A DNA stretch of 27,239 nt from a virus, in the IMG/VR virus record IMGVR_UViG_3300025436_000108, positions 1-27,239 of that record. One strand, written 5' to 3'. A model generated the notes under the pieces. The model saw only the letters and a list, made by a program, of their open reading frames with translations. It searched no databases and was not told where the DNA came from. Made by a program: the position numbers and the translations under genes. Shown one piece after another: positions 5,484-15,200 of this stretch. Position 1 is the stretch's first letter, and each line of letters opens with the position of its first letter.

Positions 5484-8149
5484 CGAATGATCCAGATCAT
5501 CTGATTGCCGACTTTGCGGACCTCGTGCGGAACCGCACGGACCAAGAATTGCTGGACATCTGTTATGCTTCCCCGGCGGCCCACTTTGCGTGTTTTTGCA
5601 AGATTCGGGACAAAAACAACGTCATTATTTCACCTACGCCCAACATCCTGCAGCTTCGCATGTCTGAAGCCTACGAGACGATGCGCCGGATGGAAGTGAA
5701 GGTGAGGATCATCGTGACCAAGCCCAGGCGGGCCGGGTGCTCGACCTTCGCGGCACACATCCTCTACCACCATGGGATGAAGGTGCCATGCGAGGGCATT
5801 GCCATCGCGGACAAGAAAGAGCACTCGGAAGCCCTGCTGAAAAAGCTCAAGAGCTACCAAGGTGCGGATTCCTACCCGTGGGAAGTGCAGATGATCGCCG
5901 ACCCGCTGCACAGCATCGAGTGGAGCAACGGCACCAAGTGGAATGTGGACACTGCACAAAATCCAAACGCCAGCGTAGGCGACACCAACCAGCTTGGATT
6001 GTTCTCGGAAACCTCGAAGTGGCCTCAAACCACCCAGCGCAACGATAAGGTGGTCATGGCCGCGGTTCTGCCCACCTTGAGCGGGTCGGACTCGGTAGCG
6101 TTCTCAGAATCCACTCCGGAAGGTGCCGTGGGTTGGCAATACTCCACATGGCAAGTGGCGGTCACGCTGGAGGAATTCATACGGATGTTTGAGGCTGGCA
6201 TCCGCCCGGAAGAGCAATGGGTGAAGATATTCGCGGGGTGGTGGGAATTCGGCGACAACCGCCGCAAGCAACCGGTATCGGCCCAGGAAATTGCCCACAT
6301 TCAGGCCACGCTTGACGACACCGAGCGGGACGAAATTGTTAAGTATGGATTGGATTGGGAGCAGGTGGCCTGGCGCCGGGACACGATCAAGAGCGTTTGT
6401 AACGGCGATCCCAAGGTGTTCAGCTACTATTACCCGAGCGACGATGTGTCGTGCTGGTTGGCCAGTGGCTCCCCGCGGTTCGACATGGGAATCCTCGTGG
6501 AGATGGAGAACAGAGCGCGACTTATCACGCCCGACACTGGCTACCTGCTCACCCAAGACAGCGGGCAGGTAACATGGCAGAATACCCGCGACGGCACCGG
6601 GGACATCCTGGTGTGGGAGCACCCCATCGAGCACTGCCGCTACCTGGTGACCATCGACCCGGCGACCGACGCCAGCCAGACGATAGGAGCGGATCCAGAC
6701 AGGCACTCGGTGAGCGTGTGGCGGGACGGCTACCACGATGCGGATTTCGATAGGTGGCGGCCGGCTATGAAGGTGGCGAGGCTGCGCCCGCCATTCTATG
6801 GCGAGGGTGATGAGGTGGCCGGGCATGCGGCGCGGCTATCGCGCTTCTATGGCACCTGCATGACGGTAATCGAGATCAACTGCGGCCTCGACATCCTGCG
6901 GCTGCTCAAGGACAACGGAATACCCTGCCACAAGCGCCGACCAGATTCACACCGCACCGGCCAGATCGTCGAGCAATACGGATTCAAGATGACCGACAAG
7001 CAGGAGCGCAACGCGGTGATCGAGGGATTCGCCGCGGCGATCCGGGACCGCGCCATCGACGTGCTGTGCCTGCATTCGATTCAGGAGTACAAGACGTTCA
7101 TCGTCCGACCCAACGGACGCGCCGAGGCCGCCGGCGGTGCCCACGATGACGATTGTTTCATTCGAGGAACCATGATTTTGACGCCAAGCGGACAAGTTCC
7201 AATCGAAACACTCAAAGTGGGAAACATGGTAATCACCCGTGACGGACCAAAACCAATCGCCAGAACATTCGCTCGAATCAAACCCGTAATCTCGAACCTC
7301 GGACTAGTCGGAACAGCCACCCACCCAATCATCACCCCTGATGGAGAAAAACGCTTGTCAATGGTATCAGCAAGTAATACGCTATACATATGGAACACGA
7401 CAACCAACCGACCAGAGAAACTGTCATTTACGGAGGCAAAAAATACCATCGGCATCCACAGTCACAACGAAGACAATTCCGTGTTTATTTTTGGAGACAT
7501 GATAAATGGAAGGCACCACCTGTTGCACTTCATCGGCAAATCTGGATTGACCATCATGGGGAAATTCCAATCGGCCACTTCGTTCATCACAAGGATGGCA
7601 ACCCGCTCAATAATGACATTGGGAATCTGGAAACAATCGCTGCTGGCACCCACACCCGAATGCACATGCGGAATCCTGCACAAAAACGACTCATGCGTGA
7701 AGCCGGATACAGACAAACTGAACGCATCGTCGCAGCGCTCAAAAAATGGAGAAGCCTTCCAGAATCAAAAGCAGCCATGCGGGAAATCTCACGCAAATCC
7801 CTACTCGTTACAGAACGTCAACTGGCGTGCATTTGCTGTGGGACTCTTTTTCTATCCACCAATCGGTGTTCTAAGTTTTGTTCTAAAAGTTGTAGAACTT
7901 GGGTCACGAACCGCAAGGCTTTTGCAAAGAAGAAAGGTCTTCAACCTCCATGTGGAGGGTTCACACGAATACTTTGCCAACGGGATTCTGGTTCATAACT
8001 GTCTGGCCGACGCCATCGCCTGGCAAACGATGCCCAGCGCCACCGCCTACAAGCAGCACCGGGTGAAAAACATCGACCCGCCGGACATGGCCAAGCGCGG
8101 CAAATGCGGAGGCTGGCGCGAGGTCAACAATGTGCGGCGCGGGTGGTAA
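5480..8149 (+). CDS. terL: terminase large subunit interrupted by an intein
   Basis: The packaging motor ATPase and nuclease, 889 residues before splicing and about 607 after. The ATPase Walker A-like motif is KPRRAGCST (81-89). The probable Walker B/catalytic Glu is in LFSE (E177). The RNase H-like nuclease has its acidic residues in TIDPATD (D393), VIEIN (E465) and the HDDD..LADA motif (H555-D558 continuing at C841). A Hint-type intein (559-840) splits this last motif, so the precursor should be nuclease-dead until splicing. Start: ATG 5480 overlaps the terS stop as ATGA, a spacing repeated at 3797, 4147, 4563 and 23420. A GTG at 5465 with AAGGGA eight bases upstream is a serious alternative, adding five residues. 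Confidence 0.93.
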   Translation: MTNDPDHLIADFADLVRNRTDQELLDICYASPAAHFACFCKIRDKNNVIISPTPNILQLRMSEAYETMRRMEVKVRIIVTKPRRAGCSTFAAHILYHHGMKVPCEGIAIADKKEHSEALLKKLKSYQGADSYPWEVQMIADPLHSIEWSNGTKWNVDTAQNPNASVGDTNQLGLFSETSKWPQTTQRNDKVVMAAVLPTLSGSDSVAFSESTPEGAVGWQYSTWQVAVTLEEFIRMFEAGIRPEEQWVKIFAGWWEFGDNRRKQPVSAQEIAHIQATLDDTERDEIVKYGLDWEQVAWRRDTIKSVCNGDPKVFSYYYPSDDVSCWLASGSPRFDMGILVEMENRARLITPDTGYLLTQDSGQVTWQNTRDGTGDILVWEHPIEHCRYLVTIDPATDASQTIGADPDRHSVSVWRDGYHDADFDRWRPAMKVARLRPPFYGEGDEVAGHAARLSRFYGTCMTVIEINCGLDILRLLKDNGIPCHKRRPDSHRTGQIVEQYGFKMTDKQERNAVIEGFAAAIRDRAIDVLCLHSIQEYKTFIVRPNGRAEAAGGAHDDDCFIRGTMILTPSGQVPIETLKVGNMVITRDGPKPIARTFARIKPVISNLGLVGTATHPIITPDGEKRLSMVSASNTLYIWNTTTNRPEKLSFTEAKNTIGIHSHNEDNSVFIFGDMINGRHHLLHFIGKSGLTIMGKFQSATSFITRMATRSIMTLGIWKQSLLAPTPECTCGILHKNDSCVKPDTDKLNASSQRSKNGEAFQNQKQPCGKSHANPYSLQNVNWRAFAVGLFFYPPIGVLSFVLKVVELGSRTARLLQRRKVFNLHVEGSHEYFANGILVHNCLADAIAWQTMPSATAYKQHRVKNIDPPDMAKRGKCGGWREVNNVRRGW
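7154..7999 (+). other. intein (Hint protein-splicing element) in TerL
   Basis: A 282-residue protein-splicing element. Block A begins with the nucleophile Cys (CFIRGTMIL.P.G) and runs through ETLKVGNMVITRDG. Block B has the TxxH signature in GTATHP. Block F is VFNLHVEGSHEYFANG and block G ends ILVHN, followed by Cys +1. The joined extein reads HDDD-CLADA, restoring the terminase nuclease motif III. Base composition is visibly more AT-rich than the flanking terminase sequence, as expected for a mobile insertion. Between blocks B and F the intein frame shows no endonuclease. Instead that stretch encodes an HNH nuclease in another frame (7390-7998). Confidence 0.92.
7390..7998 (+). CDS. HNH homing endonuclease encoded in an alternate frame inside the intein
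   Basis: A 202-residue ORF in a different frame from the intein and completely inside it. Residues 28-90 have the phage HNH homing-nuclease pattern: FRVYFWRH, a VALHRQIWIDHHG.IP lead-in, then the catalytic FVHHKDGNPLNND.GNLE (H66, H67, D69, N71, N75, N79), with later His in THTRMH. Residues 147-168 form a C-x2-C ... C-x3-C zinc ribbon (C147/C150, C164/C168) typical of such nucleases. The last 20 residues are probably just the other-frame reading of intein blocks F and G. TAA at 7375-7377 closes the frame upstream, so ATG 7390 is the first possible start; no clear ribosome binding site is seen. The TAA stop at 7996-7998 falls within the codons of the intein's final His-Asn. It presumably cuts intein-free terL alleles to drive homing (inference). 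Confidence 0.88.
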   Translation: MEHDNQPTRETVIYGGKKYHRHPQSQRRQFRVYFWRHDKWKAPPVALHRQIWIDHHGEIPIGHFVHHKDGNPLNNDIGNLETIAAGTHTRMHMRNPAQKRLMREAGYRQTERIVAALKKWRSLPESKAAMREISRKSLLVTERQLACICCGTLFLSTNRCSKFCSKSCRTWVTNRKAFAKKKGLQPPCGGFTRILCQRDSGS

Positions 8150-8241
8150 ATTGTCTTGCTCTCCCGGCTCGACCACGTATCTTTTCACCAATCCGAAGCG
8201 CTTACTCAGAGGCATTGTGACCCTGCATGGTGTTAGGAATA

Positions 8242-8285
8242 GAGGCGACAGTGGCTCCCGCGGGCTCTGTTGCCTCGTTCTTTTC
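8242..8285 (+). terminator. rho-independent terminator after terL
   Basis: GAGGCGACAG (8242-8251) pairs with CTGTTGCCTC (8267-8276): a 10-bp stem with one G-U pair around a 15-base GC-rich loop, followed by GTTCTTTTCC. It lies about 90 bases after the terL stop and directly before TGCGCCCGTT copy 2. Terminase transcription would end here and virion transcription would restart. The rest of 8150-8331 shows no gene. Confidence 0.7.
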
Positions 8286-8286
8286 C

Positions 8287-8296
8287 TGCGCCCGTT
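8287..8296 (+). promoter_or_regulatory. TGCGCCCGTT element, copy 2
   Basis: Second exact copy, extended as CCTGCGCCCGTTACGG. It lies 45 bases before the ATG at 8332 and immediately after a terminator, the best position of all copies for a promoter reading. Confidence 0.65.
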
Positions 8297-8331
8297 ACGG
8301 TGCCCGCTGATTTGTGCCAATCTGCGGCACC

Positions 8332-9105
8332 ATGAACGCCAGCAGCATCCTATCCTACGTGCGCGATCGCGCCCAAACCAAGTTCTTCAAAGCGGTGGCA
8401 CTCTTCACCAGGTGCGCCAATCTTTCGACCTACAGCGCCGGCGATGTGATCGGCCCGGCGGGCAGCAAGGGATCTATCCTCATCACCTCGTTTACCGTGG
8501 CCAAACCCGGGGTGTTCACCAAGGCCGCGCACGGGCTCGTCAACGGGGACGCGGTGCAGATCACCGCCACCGCGGTTTGCACCGGTCTGACGGCATTCAC
8601 GAAGTATTTCGTGGTCGAGAAGACGGATAACACGTTCCAACTGGCTGCTACCGCTGGCGGTGTTGGCATAGAGGTGACTGGCGCGGGCACCGGCGACCAC
8701 ACGGTGCATCACCTGGGGCCAGCCGTGCTAACATTCCACGGCTTCGGGCTGCCCAAGGACATGACGCGCATCCTGCAGTCGATGTTCGAGATCGGCGCCA
8801 CCGCGGTCTTCACGAGCATGACCGGTGCTCGCCTGCATCTCTACTCAGCCACACCGGCAAGCGCGCTGCTCGACAATGACGCGTGGGACCTGCCCGCCGG
8901 GGACCGTGGGTCGTACCTGGGATACATCGACATAGGCACGCCTCTGGATCTTGGATCGACCGTGTTTGTGCAGGCCACCGGACACAACAAGGAGTTCGTC
9001 GGCGCCTCGGACACGCTTTACGCCTACCTGCAAACCATTGCTGGCTGCACGGCTCCTGCGGTGTCCACAGTGCAAAAGATCACCCTGCTTGGTCAGGCGG
9101 TTTGA
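8332..9105 (+). CDS. probable virion structural protein
   Basis: A 257-residue Ala/Gly/Thr-rich beta protein. Residues 52-127 (SFTVAKPGVFTKAAHGLVNGDAVQIT ... TAFTKYFVVEKTDNTFQLAATAGG) are the small inserted beta domain common in phage tail and capsid-surface proteins. The remainder (about 130-257, with DNDAWDLPAGDRGSYLGYIDIG and a terminal VQKITLLGQAV) resembles phage decoration or head-tail proteins of unknown detailed role. The start at 8332 is preferred over an in-frame GTG at 8314 because it gives the 45-base spacing to the TGCGCCCGTT element. Genes of this kind often sit in head modules, but no specific assembly role can be assigned. Confidence 0.65.
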   Translation: MNASSILSYVRDRAQTKFFKAVALFTRCANLSTYSAGDVIGPAGSKGSILITSFTVAKPGVFTKAAHGLVNGDAVQITATAVCTGLTAFTKYFVVEKTDNTFQLAATAGGVGIEVTGAGTGDHTVHHLGPAVLTFHGFGLPKDMTRILQSMFEIGATAVFTSMTGARLHLYSATPASALLDNDAWDLPAGDRGSYLGYIDIGTPLDLGSTVFVQATGHNKEFVGASDTLYAYLQTIAGCTAPAVSTVQKITLLGQAV

Positions 9106-9231
9106 TTTCAGGTGTTTGCATCACACCACGGGCAAGCCGATAGAGCCCGAGAAGCGCGGAAGGGTTCTCATGTCTCCTCTAACCTCCTGACCCGGCAGGG
9201 GCCGCCATCATCGGCCCGGGACTCCAATGCC

Positions 9232-9241
9232 TGCGCCCGTT
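9232..9241 (+). promoter_or_regulatory. TGCGCCCGTT element, copy 3
   Basis: Third exact copy, extended CCTGCGCCCGTTACC, 44 bases before the ATG of the giant gene at 9276. The rest of the 9106-9275 gap holds only a 6-bp hairpin (GGGCCG 9199-9204 with CGGCCC 9212-9217) without a T run, and no gene. Confidence 0.65.
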
Positions 9242-9275
9242 ACCACGGGGGAGGAAATGTGGCAGCATCCCGCGC

Positions 9276-12200
9276 ATGGGATCACGATTCAGGAGCTTGG
9301 CAGAAGATGAAGTGCAGGATTATCTGGGCGAAGTGGCAGCAGGACGGGCGGGAATAGACCCGAATGCGGTGCGGATGAGTCAATCGAAAATCCCGAGCGA
9401 GGCGAACACGGGAGCCCGCATGCTCGACCAGCAGCAACGCGACCAGCGGCGACAGGCAGCCATGGACGCAACGGAAGCCAACCGGCAGGCCAAGGAGGCC
9501 GAAAGGCTGGCCGAAGAGGAGCGCAAGCGGCAGGTGCGCATCGGCGTGAGCGAGGGACGGGCAAAGACGACCGACGTTCAAACCGGCAAGACCACGCTGG
9601 ACACGCTGCCCACAGGTGCCCCCGCATTCCAGACGGGCGAGGTAGGCAAGCCGCGAGTGCTGCCGGCGGTGCAACAGGACAAGGCCAAGGTCATTGCAGG
9701 AGTTCCGGGATTCGGCGAACTGATGGTGAACGACCAGATCGTGCAGAAGACACCTTACGAACCCTCCCAAGGCAAAGCGCTCGTGCAGGACTACCGCAAC
9801 CCGGAAGGACAAACCAAGTCCCAGGCACTGCCAACCCACACGGATCCAAAGACGGGACAGGTGACGGTCTCGACCAAGGACGCGTGGGGCGCACCGCAGA
9901 AAGTGGATGCGGGTGTTGACGAAGCACTGGCTGCCAAGGTTGCCAAGGATGCCGAGTTGGAACAGCGCAAGGCGGCCCTCGACCTGCGCTTGAACAACAT
10001 CAACCAGACGCGGATGCAGTTTAATCCACGATGGAAAGGACCGGATGGAGCAAAGACCACCTTCGACAAAGCGGCCGAGGCTCTGAATAACTTCGAGGAA
10101 AAGCCCATTTTCGCGCGGGCACAGGATCGGGAGGATACTCCCGGCGCGATCATGAAATGGGCAAAGGTGAACCCGAAGACGGGTCAGGCGGAGAGATACC
10201 AGAAAGATGTGATCGCCCGTGTGGACCCACTTAGCGGAGAGTCCAATATCACCCAGGACGAAGACGGCAATTTGGTCCGGGTGACATCGCACAAAGCTGG
10301 AGACCTCGTGGAATACGATCCTCTGGAACTGGTCAAGTGGCGGAAGGACAGGGCACAACTTCAAGCGGCTCACGACCGCGCCAAAGCCGAACACGACCGG
10401 CTGTTGCCGCAGGCCGAGCGCCTGAACGCGGCAAAATTCGAGGTGAAGGACCAGCATTTGAAGCTGGCGGCAGAAAAGATTCAGCACGAGCACGGGATGC
10501 CCCCGGAAGCCGCTGGTGCGGCTGAGACGCTGGCGGCGGCAGAGACCGGCGTCCAATCGCCATGGATGCGGGCGTGGAACGAGGCCACCGCGCCGGTGCC
10601 TGGTGTGATCGCCGCTGATTCCACAAAACCAGCACAAAACACCCCTGAAATTGCAAAAAACCAGCCGGAAATTGCACAAAACGGCCAAAAATTGCAACAA
10701 CCACCTTCCGCGGGCGGCGCAGGCAGCGCAGCACCACCATCAGTTCAACCATCGGCGGCGACTACACCCGCCCCGCCCGCGGCCAAGGTATTTCCGACCA
10801 ACCATCCCAACGTAAAGAACGACGATGGATCCACAAGCAACGTGATTCTGGCGGGTGTCAACATCAATGGCAAGGAGCGGGTGATTCCAACGATGGTTGA
10901 CGGCAAAAAGCTGTCTGTGAAGGAAGCAACCACTATCGCCATCAAGAACGGCATCGACAAATACCCGACGTTCAATACCCCGGAGGAAGGTGACGCATGG
11001 GCCAAAGCCAACCATGGCAACATCGACGAACAGGGAAACCTGAAGACCGCTGCAGCCCCGGCAACGGCCAAGAAGCCTTTGATTCCCCTCGACGACCCGG
11101 GCAAGATCGCGATGTTCTCCAAGGCGGCCGGCGGTCTCGACAAACCGGAGGAAATCAGCGTGGAGACGAGCCCCCAGGGCATCACCTGGCTAACACGCAA
11201 GACCAAGAACGGCGCGACGGACAACATCGGCAGCGTGGCCAAGGACGCGCGGGGCAACCCCTATGTAATGCTCAGCAGTTCGCTCGAAGGCAGGGGTTTG
11301 CAAAAGCACGTGGACTACAGTGCCACGGATGGCATGCCGATCTATCTGAGAGAACCGGATGGATCTCAACCTATTGACCCGGTCAAAGGGGCGCAATATG
11401 TGGCCGACGTGTTCAAGGCAGTGCAAGACACCATTCCTGCGGGTCAGGATGCGGTGTGGGCGAAGTTGCAAGAGATGAAGGCCACTCCCGACCAGATCGC
11501 CATGCAGGTTTACCACGGGAAACTCTCGGTGCAGGACGGACAATCCCTCATCAAGGGCGTCTATCCGGATCTCACATTAAAGGCGGATGATCCATTGGCT
11601 CCGGCAACTTTCGGCAAGTGGCTGTCCAAGCAGGATGCGGAAACCAAGGACGCATGGAACAAAGCCAAGGAGCCGGAAGAAAAGGATGCGGTAAAAAGCA
11701 AGTTCCTCGAAGATTGGTGGAGCAACAATGGATGGAAACCGGGCGTGGATGTAGGCACTCTCGAGGAAGCAATCAAGGTCGTTACCCCTGGCCGGCAGGC
11801 TGAAGGAACCATACGCACGATCGCGCGCAAGTTTGACATGGAGATCGCGCCGGCCATTGGCACGCTGGTAGGCGGATTCATCGGCGCTCTGGTAGGAGCG
11901 GCGGCGGGCATCGAGACTGGCCCAGGTGCCGTGGTGACATCAGTAGGGGGAGCCATTGCCGGTGGCACGGCAACAGGAGTGGTTGTCGCAGAGATGCAGA
12001 AACGGATACTAACAGCCATCATGGGAGAGAAGTGGGTGAAGACGAATGAACTCCAGATGGCGGCCAATGCCAGAAAACACGGAGAGGCCGACATGGTGGC
12101 AACGATGGCTCCATTGTTTATTTCCTGCATGGGAGGAAACGTGGGCGTACCGGTACGCAATGTTGGAGGGGGATTCATCAGCAAGGCAATTACCGGAGCA

Positions 12201-15200
12201 GGCAAAGCGGCAACGGAAGAGGCTGCATTCTACAATATGGGTGCCGTGGCACGCGGACTACCGCAGCAGGCGATGAAGATCCCGATGGTTGAACGCATCG
12301 CACAGAACGCGGCCATCGGCATGCGGGTGGATGCCAGCCGGGCGGCGCAAGAGAAGTATGTTGGAGGCAAGACCAATGAAGACGGATCGGAGATTTCTGT
12401 CATCAACAGCGCACTGCGGGGAGGCGTCTCGTTCGCGGCACTGGGATTCATGCCCGAATCCATCGTTATGGTCCCAACCGCCAAGCAGGTTTTGGAACGG
12501 GCAGTCGTGCATGGCGTGTCAAATGCCGCAGTCATGACGATGGCCGGCACCATGTATGACTCGCTGACAACCGGAAAACTTCCAGACTGGAACAAAGTGG
12601 CGAAGGAAACGGGAGGGACCATCCCGCCATTCGTTGTTCAAAGTCTGGTCATGGGTGTCCTGCACCGTTCGTGGAGCGGACGCAGTGACAAAACTGGCAC
12701 CGTGGATCCGAACTCCCCCGCGCCAACAGGCACCGGAACCACGACGCCTCCGACCAAAGGACCGCAATCCGGTTTCAGAAACGTCACTCCAAAAGCGCCA
12801 AAACCAACCGTTCCTCAAGAACCTCTCACCGCCGAGCAAGCGGTCATCATTGAAACAAACCCGGCCAAGGTGGCGGAAATGCACCCCAACGATTACGCCA
12901 AGTGGCTGTCCCACAATGTGACGTTGGAGCCGGGCGATCAAGTTGCATCCACCGAAGCGCTCGCCAACGTGCAGACCGCCATCACCGCGGCCCGCACACG
13001 GGGCGACACCGCCACCGAGCAGGTTCTTACGGCTCAAATCCACGCATCCACCCAGCGCACCGACTGGACCGCTGAAGAGTTAGGCAGCGACGATCCTGAA
13101 TTTATCGAGCGGATCAACAACGATGCGCGGGATTTCAACCAATCCCTCGCCGACACCCGCACGCGCCTTGGAATACCTGAAGCGCCACAGGTTCAAGCGC
13201 CAACCCCCAACCAACCCGCATCCGCGCCACCAACGGTTGGAACGATGGTGGAATATAGCCGATCCGACGGGCGAGTAGAACAGGGGAAACTCGTCAAGCT
13301 GGCAGACGAACAGTCTGGTTACATGATCGAACGCGCCGATGGTTCGACGGTTGAAATCCCCGCTAACAGAGAAATCAGAACCCCACAAAGCAATGGGCAA
13401 AACATACAAGGACCGGCCGGAGCGCAAACCCCTGCGCAAGCTGCACAAAACCCGCCAGCAGCCCCGACAACGGGTGAGCTTGGAGGACCTTCCGGAGAAG
13501 GATCAGGAACGAAACCAGCGCCGCCAGGGGAACCACCGGTAACCGCAGGGAAGCACGATGATTTGCCAGCGGGAACCATCGTTCGTTCCGACGTTTACCA
13601 TGGCGAAGGCGACATCACCTTGACGGGACCGGCCCAACAGGGGCCGAACGGGCCGGAATATCCGGCATACTTCTCAGGCACGCAGCGCTACGGGATGGTT
13701 CAAGCCCGTCACATCACGAACATTGCAACCACGCCGGCCAAGTCAACCGGAACCACGCCGGATGCAGTGCAATCCCCGAAGAATGGGGAAGCGCAGCCGT
13801 CAACCGCGTCAACCGAAACGTCAACCACAAACCCGGAAGCAAAGCCCACCGAACCCGCGCAACCACCGCGCCGGGTGGCATTCCACCATCCGGGCCTTGG
13901 CGGCCAGGCCACGGGCGAGGTCATCGAGACACGGCCCGATGGAAGGTTGAGAATCAAGGCCGACGATCACAAGAATGTCATCGTCACGCTGAAACCCAGC
14001 GATGTGATCGACATCGAGTCAACCCCTTCCGCTGCCATCAAGGCACCGCAAGAAACAACCCCAACCCCAACCGACAATGGCCCTACCGAAAGCAAAGCCA
14101 GCGCCGCCCAAAGCCCCGATCAAACAGGGCAACCCGTTCGCAAAACTGCCCCCGATGAAGGGCAAAATGCCAATGGGGAAAAAGGGCAAGTGCTGACCCC
14201 ATCCGAACCAGCCGCCGGGGAGACATCAACTTCGGCGGCTACCAAGGGCAGGACATCCCCCAGGCAGATCGAGGCGTTCGACCAAGGCAACGTGCCAGCC
14301 GATGGCCGCGAGCCGGTGAGAGTGAATGAAGTGGATGCCAATGGAGACCCGATGTTCAAGGTGGGCGAGAAGGTCATCGTGGACGGCGAGGAAATGACGG
14401 TATCGAAAGTCCAGATGTCCAAGGATTCGCTTGGCAACGAGGATGTGGACTACGTGGTGTTGAACGACGGCAGCAAGTTTGGCCGGCAAGTGCTCAAGAG
14501 CGGGGATACCGTGTGGACCGAGACCGATGATTCACCGACTCCCAAGGAGGAAACGAAAGCGCAAGCAGTGGAGCAGGCGGCCAGCGAAACGAACACCGAA
14601 CCCACCGAGGCGCAAAAGGAGGCGGGAAACTATGCCAAGGGCAAGGTGACACTCCATGGCATGACGGTTTCCATCGAGAATCCCAAAGGATCCACGCGTT
14701 CCGGCACCGACAAGAACGGCAAGCCGTGGAGTGTGGAGATGAAAAGTCACTATGGGTATTTCCTGGGTAGTGAAGGCCGCGATAAGCAACATGTGGACGT
14801 GTTTATCGGTCCCAACCCGGATGGGAAGAAAGCATTCGTGGTAAATCAGATTGACCCGGCCACCGGACGCTTCGACGAGCACAAGGTTATGCTGGCCTAT
14901 GATTCCAGACAGGAAGCCATCGCAGGCTATCAAGATAATTACAAACCCGGATGGAAAGGACTTGGCAGCATCGTGGAAACCGACGTGGACACGCTGCGCG
15001 AATGGCTGAAAACCGAAGACACCAAGAAGCCAGCCAAGAAGGAAGACTTCAAGCCAACCGTCAAGGAATCCTTAACAGTTCAACCGCCCACCCCCGGCAC
15101 GCCTGAGTTCAAGGCGCTGCCACAAGCGGAGAAACAGGCGGCGGTGAAGGCTTTCGCGGAAAGCAAGAAAGCGGAGCGGGAGAATGCCAGACCCGAGCGA

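Noticed and set aside
7154-7999. Pair of sequencing errors turning an in-frame HNH intein into two frames
   Set aside because: It would need two opposite indels plus a chance-open intein frame of about 185 codons. Not excluded at the A6 run, so listed as a check, but not preferred.
9199-9217. GGGCCG/CGGCCC hairpin as a terminator before the giant gene
   Set aside because: Only six base pairs and no T run on either side.
9282-10700. 472-codon antisense ORF opposite the start of the giant gene
   Set aside because: It is a codon-bias shadow: low-information sequence, no motif, opposite to a clearly coding frame.
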